A stretch of 64,000 bases of DNA from Hyposmocoma kahamanoa (GCF_003589595.1 NW_020653333.1:3411531-3475530); one strand, 5' to 3'. Numbered from the stretch's first letter, positions 20,371-31,744 are shown. Numbers and translations are program-made. The notes: generated by a model from the sequence alone, not told the origin.

Positions 20371-21140
20371 AAAAAAACAAAACATAAAAGTTAACCACTT
20401 ATTTCGGTCGTAGAATCTTTAAACATGTCTCCTGATAAGTGGCCAGTTTGCAGATGTAACCTGTATCATATAAGGTTAAATCTGCAAAACTTTTTTACGC
20501 ACAGTGTGTAAATTTATTCCTCTGGTTTATTCACGGTACACTTATACAATCACTTCGATGCATAGCCATCTATCTGTCACATGCGATTCTCGAAAAATAT
20601 TATCAGTTTAACTATAAAAGATGTCGTAAAAAATAATCCAAATAAATCACAAAATGACCTAAAGGGATATGACCATTTGAGCGTCACTTAAAGCAATAAA
20701 GTTATTGTGTTGGAGCCACACAAAATAGGACGAGACCGTAAAGATAGCACTGAGTTTAGTTGATGGCGTATATATATCTTCTCATGATGTAGTGACATAA
20801 GTTTTGAAGTGTTATTTACACAGAAGAATACGGTGATGGTACATAGTTGTCAATTTATTTTTATAAATTTTAACCCAGAAATGTCTGGCCCAGAAACTTA
20901 GCTGGAACAACTTGCCACACAGTGGCAATGTTAAATCTCACGCATCTACGTTTATTGGTTGTTCCTCGCTTAACTCTATTCAGAGGCAGTTTCTGATTCG
21001 CAGCGAGTAAGTGACCTTTTTTCCCAGCCGCATCCGGTGAAAATCCCAAAACGCTATTTATATTTCTTTAAAAAAAATGTAAACAATGCCTCCTGTCTGT
21101 GCAGAAATCGAGTAGCAAATGGTCGGTGGTTAAATCCACA
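20371..21140. other. AT-rich noncoding stretch
   Basis: A local inverted pair gttaaatctgcaaaa / ttgcagatgtaacctg lies at 20448-20490. No gene. Confidence 0.35.
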
Positions 21141-21143
21141 GTC

Positions 21144-21421
21144 CGTCCAGGGAAGTACTGCCATCTTACCTATTCCTGCCGTCAATCAGCAATGTGAGCA
21201 TTACTGCGTTCCAGTTTGGAAGGGTAAGGGTGCTAGTGACATTGACAGACACATGGGACTTGTCAACTGATTTATGTCTCAGGGTGATGGGCGCAGTGGC
21301 AGTGCCCCTCAGATCTTTGCGATTTAAAACTCTGAGTGGTACTGCAACTTTGACGGACAGGCGTGCAGCTTACCATCAGGCGCACGACTTGTTCATCCAG
21401 TCACTTGACATTATAAAAAAC
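21144..21421 (+). repeat. family A SINE-like repeat, near full length
   Basis: Starts at cgtccagggaagtactgcc and ends cttgacattataaaaaac. Only the first roughly 30 bases are missing. Confidence 0.85.
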
Positions 21422-21468
21422 TACAAATAGCAAAAACAAAGAAAACAGAACACCGAGCTGAAGACAGT

Positions 21469-21628
21469 TTTTTTTAACGCACACACTCAATATAGCACTA
21501 GGGAAATCCTGTGTCGCGGGTGCCATGTACACACACATAGACAACCACAAATGACACAAAAACTCACGAGAGAAATAAATGTAGGCCATACAAATATTCC
21601 TCCCGGCCGGAATCGAACCTGGAGTTGT
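21469..21628 (-). repeat. SINE family B copy 2, head truncated
   Basis: Minus-strand body with gtgtcgcgggtgccatgtac and the B box complement (ggaatcgaacct); the tRNA-like 5' half is missing. Confidence 0.8.
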
Positions 21629-21639
21629 GATATTTATCA

Positions 21640-22316
21640 CTAAAAATCATACCGTAGCATATTACCATAGTGTTCTATAGGTATTATATATTTCTAAAGC
21701 CGCGCATAGGTGCAGATAAGGTGGTGGGAACCGGGGCGGCTTCCGGTGCGGTATCAGTGAGTTACCTCCGGCGGTGGAAGTAACGGCAGCCACCGTGTTA
21801 TCTACCGCCGATTCGCAATATTAGCTGTTATGTTGCTGTGCATAGAAGGTAAAGTATACTTTTTGTAACACTGTTATTTTTTGTGATGAAGAAATTTGGT
21901 AGTGGAAGTTAGAGTCAACGGCTTAGCGGTAGCAACCGTTAGTTATTCAATGCGCAACGAGAAGTGAGCGTGCCTACAACTCCAGTACCTATCTGGAAAA
22001 TAGGGAGGTTACTGTACGTGCACCCAGGGCGGCTCACCGGAGGCACTAGCCTATTGAGAACCGGGTGAACAACGGTTTATGACAATCCTGTACAATGGCT
22101 GATCGTGGTCAGAACCTGCACTCAGAAGGTTCTTGTACATACACAGGTTATAGTACCCTTCTCGTATACCTTAAAGGTAAGGAGCGTCACTATAATCAAA
22201 ACTTTTTTTTTAAAAACAAGAGCGCATTATTCGCCGAACTGTTAGTTAGTTAGTTAGTAAGCGCGTACCGGAAGATACAGCGTGGGTAGACCCGTAGACA
22301 ACTATGTACATTTTTT
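21640..22316. other. unassigned, partly GC-rich
   Basis: Two GC-rich patches (about 21720-21820 and 21960-22090, cccagggcggctcaccggag) look unlike the surrounding DNA and are probably an older element that I cannot place. A (gtta)n microsatellite lies at 22238-22256. Confidence 0.35.
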
Positions 22317-22317
22317 T

Positions 22318-22450
22318 TATGATATCAAGTGACAGGACGAACAAGTCGTACACCTAAGGTGCATTGCCACTGCGCCCGTCATCCAAAGACATAACTTGAC
22401 AGTTCCCCTGTGCCTGTAATTTCAACAGTACCTTTATTTACCCTTAAAAA
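22318..22450 (-). repeat. family A SINE-like repeat, partial
   Basis: Minus-strand 3' half to the cctttatttacccttaaaaa block; followed by the ccacctttttatcacc…ggttcctggc segment also seen at 2427. Confidence 0.75.
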
Positions 22451-22880
22451 CATCGTGTGACGACGTGACCTCCTGATAACGTCATCCCACCTTTTTATCA
22501 CCTTTTCTCTGGTTCCTGGCTACTTTATTTCAAATTTTGAAGTCTCGCCATTCTCTTTTTGTTTCGTTCCGTCGACACTCCCAGCTCAACCGCGGTAGCG
22601 AGCGCGTCTCCGCGTCAAATTTTAACCTGTTTACTGGCTACCAAAAATCTCTTGTTCGATAAACATTTCAAAGATCACAAAATATTAACAAAACCTGAAC
22701 AAGTACTTATAAAACCGGATTTATTTCCACTATTTCTTTTTCTTTTTGAATTTCGAACTTTTAAACTCGCTAAGCAACTGCGGAGGCTGCGGGGGCTACT
22801 ACACTCTCCAGGTTACATTATAATCAACAGGACATGCTTAAGAGGGACCAGCCATGCGTGCTACGTTTTCCAGCCGCAAT
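22451..22880. other. noncoding stretch under a 165-codon open frame
   Basis: An ATG-initiated frame runs 22559-23056, but it crosses a family A fragment and has no recognisable domain, so no gene is called. Confidence 0.4.
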
Positions 22881-22962
22881 ACTCACATTACTGTTGGCAA
22901 AAACAGGTAAGGTGGCAGTACTTTTGTGGACGAACTCTTTCACAAGGTGCTCTAGTGCTTCT
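22881..22962 (-). repeat. family A 5' fragment
   Basis: caggtaaggtggcagtactt and gtggacgaactctttcacaa are present. Confidence 0.75.
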
Positions 22963-23244
22963 AAATGTGTGGGCATACACACTAAAATATACGTATGTTC
23001 GTTTTAATTTCTCATCGCATATACATATTATTGCAGACGACTGTATAGTCTCTTAATGACAGTTGCAAACGGCTGGTAAACTTTTCGAGTTAATCAACTC
23101 TCGCTAGGGTGACCATGCTGAAATTGTAGTTAAGTTTTTATTACTGCTACGTCGACAACGCGTTTAGTGTTGAAGTTGCTTACGAACGAACTATGGTTTA
23201 ACCTGATCTGTAAAATGACAAGTTTCCAGGAGTGTAAACGTTAG
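22963..23244. other. noncoding stretch
   Basis: Nothing recognised. Confidence 0.35.
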
Positions 23245-23590
23245 TTGATAATTATGAATTCAAAGATTGAACACTAAAAAAACTTTTTCGACACGATGGG
23301 ACTTGAACCCACGACCATAGTACACCGTAGCATTTTTCTTCCAACTGAGCTACGGGTCAAGTTATTGAGTTGTCGAAATTCTCATAAGTGTTTTTGTTCA
23401 AGATCTTTCGCTAGTGACATCTAGTGAGAGATTTTAGGACCTTTTTCACAGCAAACGGAGCTCAGTTGGTAAGAGCATTGCTACGGTGCAGTATTGTCGT
23501 GGGTTCAAGTCCCATCGGGACGAAAGCTTCCTATGTGTTCAATTTTTGTGTAATAGTAATAAAATCTCGCGAAGTTATTTCACAAAAAAA
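23245..23590. repeat. composite tRNA-core repeat, type D, inverted pair
   Basis: Left: minus-strand unit with B box complement gggacttgaacccacgacc and D-arm complement ctgagctacgggtcaag. Right: plus-strand core ggagctcagttggtaagagc … gtgggttcaagtcccatcgg with 3' flank. The two tRNA-like cores face away from each other around a roughly 100-base spacer containing cgctagtgacatctagtgag. Confidence 0.75.
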
Positions 23591-23739
23591 AAATCAATAA
23601 ACTGTAAAACAAATAAAACTTTGGTTTGTGTGAGAAAAAAAACAAATATACACGATCTTAGATATTGTTTGTAACATTGATTGTAATGTATGTTATGATG
23701 TTTTACTAACATCATATTTAATTTATTTTTTGTAAAATT

Positions 23740-23785
23740 ACTTCACTAGTTTGAATAATTATGCAAAGATCGAATACAAAAATAA
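23740..23785 (-). repeat. composite repeat C/D, 3' flank only
   Basis: aaaattacttcactagtttg and gcaaagatcgaatac without a core. Confidence 0.55.
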
Positions 23786-24009
23786 ATGAATATCATGGTA
23801 GAAAACATCATAATATTCTATTCATTACAACTTATAAAGCGACATCTCTAGTCAAGCTCTGGAGGCTGTAAAAGCAAGATTCCGGTTGACATTCAAAATT
23901 CACGAGATTTTAGCTCTCGCAGGTAGTCTAGCAGGTAATAATAATAATAACGCACATAGCCCTAGAAACCCTGCATCGCGGGTGTCATAGACACACACAA
24001 ATAACACCT

Positions 24010-24300
24010 AAGTAGCGCTCCTTGGGAAGTACTTGAAGTACTGCCACCTTATCTATTTCTGCCGCCAAGCAGTAATGTTCAGCAATATTGTGTTCCGGTT
24101 TTCAAGGATAAGGTGCTGGTGAAATTACAGGCGCATGGGACTGGTCAACTTATGTCTCAAGGTGACGGGCGCAGTGGGAATGCGCGTCTTGTCTTTGCGA
24201 ATTAAAGAGCTGAGTGGCACTGCAACTGTTATGGACAGGCGTGTAGCTTACCATCAGGCGCGCAACTTGTTTGTCCCATCAATTAATATTATTAAAAAAA
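24010..24300 (+). repeat. family A SINE-like repeat, near full length, nested in SINE B
   Basis: Contains tatttctgccgccaagcag, gtgctggtgaaattacaggc and the end caggcgcgcaacttgtttgt with tail tattattaaaaaaatc. Confidence 0.85.
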
Positions 24301-24310
24301 TCTAAACTCA

Positions 24311-24600
24311 CATTGACTTACAAATAAATGGACGACGAGTCTAATACAAAAACCACGAAAGAAATGTCCCAAGTCAACCTATTTAAACGTAGTGACATGT
24401 AAAGGCATATGAAAAAGCTAAAACGTTGAATTTAAATTCTAATGTCATCGCAGTACTGTCTAATTTTGCTTACTTCGCTGTCAGTCGAACAAACGAAGAC
24501 TAAAGCGTGAATGATGCTCTGTATACGATTTTAACGCCCTATAAGTTTTTTAGGACACTTTTTAGCGCGGACCCGACGTCCATATAATTGTAAGTCAATG
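24311..24600. mobile_element. hAT-like MITE, family N copy 1
   Basis: 290 bases with inverted ends CATTGACTTACAAATAAATG / CATTGACTTACAATTATATG (each read inward), flanked by the 8-base duplication taaactca (24303-24310, 24601-24608). An 8-base duplication is the hallmark of hAT-group elements. No open frame. A highly similar copy in opposite orientation is at 55832-56117. Confidence 0.85.
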
Positions 24601-24711
24601 TAAACTCACGAGAGAAATAAAATTAGGCCATATACATATTACTACCTCTGCGTGGTAGTCTAGTATGGTAATCATTCGGTCATGGAAGCAGTGGTAAATG
24701 ATAAATATATA

Positions 24712-24825
24712 CAAATGTTTATTTACAAAGAACAACTTCTTCTTGCTCGTTTTTCTCAGGGAAATACGCCATGCGAATGAGAAGTAGTTTAAACAATATT
24801 ATGACAATTTCAAGCGTAATTTCAA
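24712..24825 (+). repeat. LINE family M 3' fragment
   Basis: tgtttatttacaaagaacaa … cttgctcgtttttctcaggg … gacaatttcaagcg matches the M 3' region at 9040-9170 reversed. Confidence 0.65.
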
Positions 24826-24833
24826 TTTTCAAC

Positions 24834-25045
24834 TACCTCTGTGGCCGAACGATTACCACGGACTACCACACAGAGGTCCCAGAGTCGATTCCCGGGCCGG
24901 GAGAAATATTAGTATGGCCTACATTTATGTCCCTCGTGAGTTTGGGTGTAATTTGTGGGTGTCTATGGGTGTGTCCATGGCACTCGCGACACAGGGTTTC
25001 CCTAGTGCGGGGTATGTCAAGTGTGTGCGTTAGTATTATTATTAA
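24834..25045 (+). repeat. SINE family B copy 4
   Basis: Full-length with head tacctctgtggccgaacgat, B box region cagagtcgattcccgg and 3' end gtgtgtgcgttagtattatt. Confidence 0.85.
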
Positions 25046-25527
25046 TTTCCTTACCTATGAAATAAATATTGTATGACTTTGACTACCCTTTTCCACCTAT
25101 GGGACATAAGTAGGTTGGTAAAAGACTGCGTGTTCTGAATTTGCAAAGATTTTTCTATAACTATTAGAGGGAACTGTCTACGATTGACTTAAAACGACGG
25201 GCACAGTACTTGTGAAGCGGTAGTTAATATAATTGTAGGCTGTTAGTATTAAACTTGGGACACTCGTTTAAGTTCATGCGGTTACTATGATGCAGCAGAA
25301 CCCTATTTGTTTAAGGCGAGTCACTGGAGAAGAGAAACAGTTTTGCTAGATCAAATACTCGTAAATGGTTTAGTATTTACTATTCAATAAAGGTCTTTAA
25401 AAAAATATACGTTACACCTATATTGCCAAAGAATGTGCTAACTTGGTCCACGACAAGATGTACTTTATCGGATCAAATAAAATCCTGAAAACAGGCTACA
25501 ATAAAAGTCTAAAGTGAATTATTTAAA

Positions 25528-25690
25528 GCCCAACTCACACTGGCGCAGAGTCGAAGCGTCACGTCGCGTCCTGACCACGCTCACGTTAGTGCGCCCGGAT
25601 CACAATGTGGTCGGAGTCTGACGCCTCACTGCGCTCAAGTAACGGGCGGCGACACGCGCCGATGCGCGACTCCATATTTGCATAACACAA
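25528..25690. other. GC-rich insert, unassigned
   Basis: gcccaactcacactggcgca to gcgcgactccatatttg, clearly GC-rich against its surroundings and inserted into family JK. No coding or inverted ends recognised. Confidence 0.4.
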
Positions 25691-25696
25691 ATTTGT

Positions 25697-25914
25697 ACCT
25701 CAATAATAATACCGCATACACTCAACATAGCACCGCACTAGGGAAACCCTGTGTTGCGGGTGCCATGGACACACACATACACAACCACAAATTACACCCA
25801 AACTCACGAGAGAAATAAATGTAGGCCATACTAAAATTTCTTCCGGCCCGGGAATTGAACCTGAGACCTCTGCGTGGCAGTCCGGTATGGTAACCGTTCG
25901 GCCACGGAGGCAAT
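25697..25914 (-). repeat. SINE family B copy 5
   Basis: Complete minus-strand copy: 3' end with aataataat tail, body gtgttgcgggtgccatggac, and the tRNA-like head ending cggccacggaggca. Confidence 0.85.
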
Positions 25915-25974
25915 TAAATAATGGGAAAAAATTATGGGAAAATAGAGATGAATATGCTATAGGCGAAAAACCGT

Positions 25975-26202
25975 ATCGTATCTTTGTACTTGCTTTTTCA
26001 ACGACTTTTTAGCCGTAGCGCCATCTATGAGAAATCTACGATATTTCGTCACTCAGTTAGATACCTTTACAGCTACCAGCCCCGGCTAGAGATGTCGCTA
26101 TTTATTGTATTTAAATTTTTATAGATTTTTTTTTGTGAAATTACTCCTCTAGTTTCTTATAATTATTAATACAAAGATCGAACACTCAGGAAAAAAAAAT
26201 AT
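25975..26202. repeat. composite tRNA-core repeat, C flanks without core
   Basis: 5' flank (tagccgtagcgccatctatg … gagatgtcgctatttattg) is followed directly by the 3' flank of another unit (gaaattactcctctagtttc … caaagatcgaacactcagg). Shows that units can lie in tandem. Confidence 0.65.
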
Positions 26203-26440
26203 TTTCAAAAGGACAAATTTCTCTTTCAATACTACAGAGAACCTGCTATATTTTTGTTACCAATTGAAGCCAAATCACAAAATTTTAAAATTGCCCAGCG
26301 CTTTCGCGACACGCCCCGTCAGTCGCCATCCGGCACTAGTTGACGTCGGATCTGTGTTAAATTTTCTCCGCCTGTTCTTAGTTTATTCATAATATATAAA
26401 TTTCCAGCGCGCGGATTGCTAGTCGCGAGATGCGGCCCAC

Positions 26441-26788
26441 TACACCTCACCTCCAAAATGTAGGCTCGCGTAGAATATGCACTTCGCCTTAACATAATAC
26501 GAATATGTATGTAAGTATGGTCTTTAATAATAAACTAGTTTGAATGACGACCTCTGTGGTCCAATGTAAAGGTCCCGGGTTCGACTCCCTGTTGGATCAA
26601 TTTGGCAAATTAACTGTTCTAAATTGGTTCTCCTCAGGATGTACAGGGAATTTCCTATATTGTTCCATATAATTCCAGTTACTTTTGCAGTTACTGTTAA
26701 GCCGGGCTTTCATTGACGTGCTGTAACTGTAAGGTGATAGATAAGTAACGAGGTTCTAGTGTGTACGCGTCAAACAGTCTTCACTGTA
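26441..26788. other. noncoding, includes a tRNA-like patch
   Basis: At 26547-26600 cctctgtggtccaatgtaaa and GGTTCGACTCC resemble a degraded tRNA-like SINE head with a different downstream body. Otherwise nothing recognised. Confidence 0.35.
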
Positions 26789-26998
26789 CAGCAGTAGAGT
26801 TTCTTGTTGAAAGAGTTCGTTACTGCGTTCCGGTTTAAAAAGGTGGTGGTGTAATTACAGGCACTTGGGATTTGTCAACTTATGTCTGAGATCTTTGCGA
26901 TTTAAAGTTCTGAGTGCTACTGCAACTGTTATGGATAGGCGATCCATCAGGCGCACGATGGGATCTACAATCCCGTCACTTGATATTATAAAAAAACC
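26789..26998 (+). repeat. family A SINE-like repeat with internal deletions
   Basis: gcagtagagtttcttgttga to tgatattataaaaaaacc; lacks the gccgccaagcag block and the gacgggcgcagtggcag block. Confidence 0.8.
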
Positions 26999-28234
26999 AG
27001 AAACCAAATAGATACTGCGTAATTCAAAATTATGAAATTTTAAAAAAAAGCTTACTCACAAATAATATTTATATTTATTTATAAACGAGAATATAATATT
27101 TATGGGTTTCATTCGGTAATCTTTTGAACTGTCAGTTGTGTTTTCTCAATTCCACAATTTTATGGTACGACGATATAGAGAGGGGTATAGAAACAAAGCC
27201 GACTCTGTCCTAGAGAATCCATATCAAGAAAACGAGATCTTTTTCTTTCAACATTTAGTCACAAAAATGAACTGGCTGTTGGATTGTATTATAATTTGCA
27301 AAATTAAACAAAAGCCAACGAAAAACAAATGGTAACACACAAATAAAAAAACAAAATACTATCGGCACTGACGAATTTAGTCCTAATGAGTGCATATTAT
27401 CGACGTAGCATCTTTGCGTCATTTGATATTATAAAAAAAATATCAAGTCGCTCTCGTACTTGTACATAGCCACAGGAATTTAAATCTAACATTGTACAGT
27501 CAACAGCACATCAAGCTTTTGTTTGTATATCCCATATACAGCAACGGAACAAGATCCGTCAATGTTTAGCTTGATATGGTGCCGTCCGTAACTTACCTCT
27601 CGCTTACGGTGAATGAAAATATTGTGATAAAACATGTCGAAAAAGGTTCACAATCCACGGAAAATGTTTCCCCCAACACGCATCGAGCCCAAGCCCACTC
27701 TTTAGATAAGATTCGTGCCCAGAAGTAGGACGTATATAGGTTGATAATGATTTGAATCTTTTGGATTCCTCGATCGTAAAAAACACAGTTCAAAAATAAC
27801 CGGTAATAACAATAATCGTAAATCCAAACCACCAAACCAAACAACTTGAAATAACATCGAAAAAACTCGCGCTATGGAAAAAAACAAATGATTTGCGAAC
27901 AAGAAATCGGGTTATTATTCGAATTGGGCCTAAAAATATAAGTTGTAAGCAAAAAAGTTATTGTTTATGTATTTTTATTTCACCTCTTGTGACCTACAGA
28001 GCATTAGGGAAGCAACACACTGGTTCAACCGGAATTGGCTTGAACCGACCAGAAAAAGCGTAGTGTTTTTTTTTCTTGTATGGTAGTAATAAATACTTCC
28101 ACATGGTTACCTATCACAAGCTAGAAACATGATTTATAGAATTTTGTTTCTCTGAAAACCTTGAAAGACTTTTATTGAATAGATTTTGTTTCATTTATCA
28201 GAAAACATCAAATAGAATAACAAACATGATTACA
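26999..28234. other. AT-rich noncoding stretch
   Basis: Only a family A tail (27412-27441) is recognised. Several short open frames overlap at 27593-27902 without recognisable features. Confidence 0.35.
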
Positions 28235-28560
28235 CCAGTTTGTTATAATTATTAATACGAAGATTGCACACTCAGAAAAATTCCTTCGATCCGGCCGGAT
28301 TCGAACCGACGTCTCCTAGCTTACCGTGTCAGACGCGATACTAACTAAGTCACGGGACGAACCAGCGGACCTCATGAATTTTTCTATGTGCTTGTGTCGT
28401 ATCTTTATATTTGATTTTTTCAACGACTTTTTAGTTTTAGTGAAAACCAAATGTAAAGATACGTTTTTCTGAGTGTTCGGTCTTTGTATTAATAATTATA
28501 ACAAACTAGTGGAGTAATTTCACAAAAAATAATTGAATATCAATTCAATAAAAATTTAAA
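28235..28560. repeat. composite tRNA-core repeat, type C, inverted ends
   Basis: Minus-strand unit with intact B box complement (ggattcgaaccgacgtctcc) and then a plus-strand 3' flank (tctgagtgttcggtctttgt … attgaatatcaattcaata). The two 3' flanks act as inverted ends. Confidence 0.75.
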
Positions 28561-29649
28561 ATAATTACTCCAAATAAACTTCTGCCCAGAGAATACGAGT
28601 GGGTAATAATTATTCTAACAATAGGTTTTCGGACAAACGATACTCCTGCTGTAAGAAATTTCTGTGTTGCAAATTTATACCAAAACTGTCATCGCACTAA
28701 TGAAAAAAAGCCGAACCGTTTTCGGACTAATGAAATTCGGAAAAAAGAAATTCGAGTTTGTGATAGGTTACGCTTCTATATATTTGCTTTTTCAGGAATC
28801 AGGAAAAATAAGGTCGTTTTTTAGGAGCATGTTATTACGAAGCTTTATTATGAAGACGGGAATTTAAAAGTTTCCAAAGTATCGTTTTAAGCGTGTCTCA
28901 ACAGATGGCGCTACCAGGCGAAACCATCGATTTATTTTTTATACTGTCGTGATTGATTGTATTGAAGGTGAATTGATATATTGATTGAGGTGGTGATTGC
29001 TGCAAGATAATAATAATAATGTGTTTTGTTTATTTTCTCTAACAATATATTGTTAAAAGTAATGGAACATAGCCTAAATATTAACGTGTGAGAGACAGAA
29101 GTGTAAACAAGAAAAGTCCTGTGTCATGTTAGGACTCCTTGTCTCTAACTCTTGAATGAGCAAATTCTATGTATAAATGTAGTTAGGGAGTAATTTAACA
29201 AGTTAGTAAATGCGTTGTTTGTATGTATATGTATGTTAGTGTGTGTAAGATATGTAAATAAGTACTTATTCTTGGAAATACAATCGCTACGTGAAGTAGT
29301 CTCGAGCTGGTTTTCAATAAGCTCGAAATATGAACGATATTTTTTTCGTATCAATAAATACATATTCGAAATTCTATTCGACGGCAGTAAACATCGAACA
29401 TCGACACCTCGTATACATTTTATGAGTTTGTTTATTCGAATATTATCCGGATATTGGGTGTGATATATTTACGAGTACATTTTGGGGGATGCTTGATATG
29501 ATGATGATATAGTTACGCAGAAAACAAAGAATATGGCCTTTATTTATTCATTCATAAGGCAATAGTAAACTACATTGTAAATACATAACTATCTAGCCAA
29601 TTATAAGACAAATAAGTACTTTACAATTCTAAGGTTTTCGCGATTATCA
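28561..29649. other. noncoding, includes family S fragment
   Basis: 28708-28775 (ccgttttcggactaatgaaa … attcgagtttgtgataggtt) recurs around the assembly gap at 31792. No gene seen in the rest. Confidence 0.45.
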
Positions 29650-29765
29650 CACATTGGAAATGAAACTATTTATTTCGGACCTAAGTGTCTACTTGTTTTA
29701 AGGTTCCATGTAGGTCTTGTAAAGTGCCCATCACGGACAGTTAGTTTATGACCATGTGCCCTGTA
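29650..29765 (+). repeat. family L repeat fragment
   Basis: ggaaatgaaactatttattt … cggacctaagtg block shared with the other L copies. Confidence 0.55.
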
Positions 29766-30242
29766 AACGAACAAAAAATGTTGTGTTTGAAAAATATATC
29801 GGTCGGTTGTGGAATCCATATAGTTGTCTGGTATAGTCATTTGTACCCTTTGTCGCCCTGATTAGATTTCTTTGTTTTTGCTTGTTGCGGGTATCTCTCG
29901 TAACCATTAAATAAATAGTTAGATTTTAGTTACATTTCAGTTAGATTAATGATGTTTGTTTTCTTATAGACCCTTTGTTCAAAATTATGTTCCAACAATG
30001 TTCGACAGAGAACACAGGCGGACATTGGAAAATAGCACTATGCTGAGGATTTGTCCTTTTCATCGCTCATATCTCATAATTTATTAGTACATAATATCAT
30101 GTGATTTTAATTTTAAATTTAATTTAATTTTTAATTTAAATGTACGCGATTTAAATCCAAAAAAATAGTTTGATTTTCAAAGTAATTTACATTTCACTTA
30201 ATCTAATAAATAAACATTTTAAACCAAGTATTTACTCACAGA
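29766..30242. other. AT-rich noncoding stretch
   Basis: A run of aattt/aaatt words at 30110-30145; nothing else. Confidence 0.35.
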
Positions 30243-30378
30243 CGACGGTATGCGACTCGTCTGTCCATAACAGTAGCAGTGCCACTCAGAGCTTTAATTC
30301 GCAAACATCTGAGAAGCACCGCCACTGCGCCCGTTACCCTGAGACATAAGTTGACAAGGCTCAAGTGCGTGTAATTTC
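30243..30378 (-). repeat. family A SINE-like repeat, partial
   Basis: gtctgtccataacagtagca to gtgcgtgtaatttcc on plus. Confidence 0.75.
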
Positions 30379-30444
30379 CATCCAAGCCATGTTAGTGTTG
30401 CACTCCAGCAAGGTTGTTAATATTTTAAAAGTAAACCTGTATAA

Positions 30445-30650
30445 CTGCCTCCGTGGCCGAATGGTTACCATGCCAGACTGCCACACAGAGGTCCCAGGTT
30501 CGATTCCCGGGCCGGGAGAAATATTTGTATGGCCTACATTTATTTCTCGCGTAAGTTTGGGTGTAATTTGTGGTTATCTACATGTGTGTCCATGGCACCC
30601 GCGACATAAGGTTTCCCTAGTATGTTAAGTGTGTGCGTTATAATATTTTG
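30445..30650 (+). repeat. SINE family B copy 6
   Basis: The cleanest head in the window: cctccgtggccgaatggtta (A box), ccaggttcgattcccggg (B box). Body and gtgtgtgcgttataatatt end are intact. Confidence 0.9.
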
Positions 30651-30972
30651 TACAGTTACTACAAGCTTCGCATTCACCACGACGGTCCAAATTTCAAACA
30701 GAAATAGCTGAGTGGCTTGTGTACCATAAATCAAGACGAATGGACGCCTGAGGCAGGTCCTAGGTTTCATACATCGGGCAATTGTTGTTTCAAGCCGTTG
30801 CTAATGGAGTGCTGTCGTTGTACGCCCGCGGGCTTTCATACGATCTATTCTATTTAGAGGTTTAAGGGGCCGTTAGATGGGTTATTAGCGTGATTTAGTA
30901 GTGTGGGTTTGACTGATTTAGTGTATGGTGTATTTTATTATATTAGGCGCCCACTGACGAAATAAAGTAACA

Positions 30973-31045
30973 ATAGCGCTCTTTACTCATATCTGCCGCC
31001 AAGCAGTAATGTCTGCATTACTGTGTTCCGGTTTTAAGGGTGTAA
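30973..31045 (+). repeat. family A fragment
   Basis: catatctgccgccaagcagt and tactgtgttccggttttaag. Confidence 0.75.
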
Positions 31046-31088
31046 TGTAAAGTAATTTTGAGAGGTAAAGGTTTTGTCTTTTAAACCT

Positions 31089-31651
31089 TTTTTTTTTTTT
31101 TTTTTTTTTTTAACGGTGGGGAATCCTTTATGGATACCCCCGAGCCCGGGCGGCTCGGAGGTTATGTGCGAGTCCCGGCGCCCTGAAAAGGGCGCTGCTC
31201 CTGGGTCTAGCATGGACCCAGGGGTGTACCCACTAAACCCCATCGGTTTGCCTCTCGCCGGGTTTGTGCCGGCGCCGTGGGATCATCTCTATTTCACCAC
31301 GACGCCGCCCGGCCGCCCCGGCTTTATGCCGGGGCTCCCGCGCCTATGGAGGAGAGGATCGGTTTTCTCCGCCCCTCTCCCCAGACGATTGAGGCCGTGC
31401 AATGCGAACAGGGGGCCCTAGTCCCTGTCCGCGGCCTCAGTGGGGAAGGAGTTGTGCGGCAAATTGCCGCCGCCTCCTCCCCGCCCGTCTGCGCCGGAGC
31501 GGGGGTGCGTCCGGCGCGTCCTCGCGCTCCCACTCCGCCGCCTCCTTTTGCGTCATCACTTCCACGCAAAAGGAGGCCACCGCGTCCCAGGACCTCTCGT
31601 CCCGCAGCATGGCCGCGACCACGCTGGGCAGCGAGAGGTCCCTCCCTATTG
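31089..31651 (-). mobile_element. R1-clade LINE, 5'-truncated
   Basis: A GC-rich minus-strand insertion ending in a poly-A tail (plus poly-T from 31087). The frame 31622-31437 reads MVAAMLRDERSWDAVASFC, EVMTQKEAAEWERE and ends in an Arg-rich tail (RRRRAGRRRR), the typical C-terminus of lepidopteran R1-group elements (ERSW.AV.SFCE.VM..KEAAE.ERE then Arg-rich). The rest is the 3' untranslated region with gagcccgggcggctcggagg. A 16-base target duplication, tttgtcttttaaacct, is at 31073-31088 and 31652-31667. Confidence 0.8.
31437..31622 (-). pseudogene. R1-clade LINE ORF2 C-terminal fragment
   Basis: 61 codons, the last residues of the reverse transcriptase ORF, cut off at its N-terminal side by the insertion's 5' truncation. 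It begins inside the conserved block (AMLRDERSWDAV) and ends at the natural stop after an Arg-rich segment. Six overlapping open frames on both strands of 31074-31679 are shadows caused by the high GC content. Confidence 0.7.
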
Positions 31652-31744
31652 TTTGTCTTTTAAACCTAACTTAACCTAATCTAACCGAACCTAATCGTGT
31701 CTTTGCGATAAACATCCAACACATTTTGAAAGAACAACGGTTTC

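Larger units (their letters stand above)
23936..24690 (-). repeat. SINE family B copy 3 broken by two insertions
   Basis: Minus-strand SINE B pieces at 23936-24002 (catcgcgggtgtcatagaca) and 24601-24690 (cacgagagaaataaaattag … tctgcgtggtagtctagtat) are separated by a family A copy and a hAT-like MITE. Confidence 0.8.
25300..26440 (+). repeat. family JK repeat, split
   Basis: Pieces 25332-25525 and about 26203-26440 match, in order, the uninterrupted inverted copy at 43622-44122 (landmarks ttatcggatcaaataaaatc, tactacagagaacctgc and aaattttctccgcctgttct). Between them lie a GC-rich 160-base segment (25528-25690), SINE B copy 5 and a type C repeat. Nature unknown; probably a non-autonomous DNA transposon. 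Confidence 0.65.

Noticed and set aside
22559..23056. 165-codon plus-strand open frame
   Set aside because: Crosses a family A fragment, has no domain, and follows a region of repeat flanks; likely chance.
23460..23525. tRNA gene
   Set aside because: Part of the repeated type D composite element; cores are paired head to head and degraded.
30445..30520. tRNA gene (Gly-like)
   Set aside because: A and B boxes are good, but it is continuous with the SINE B body shared by six other copies, so it is a SINE head.
31074..31679. Several overlapping open frames in all directions
   Set aside because: Shadows of the GC-rich R1-clade LINE; only the minus-strand C-terminal fragment has the expected motifs.
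31660..31700. Telomeric (TTAGG)n array
   Set aside because: Only a few degenerate CCTAA-like words; too short and irregular.
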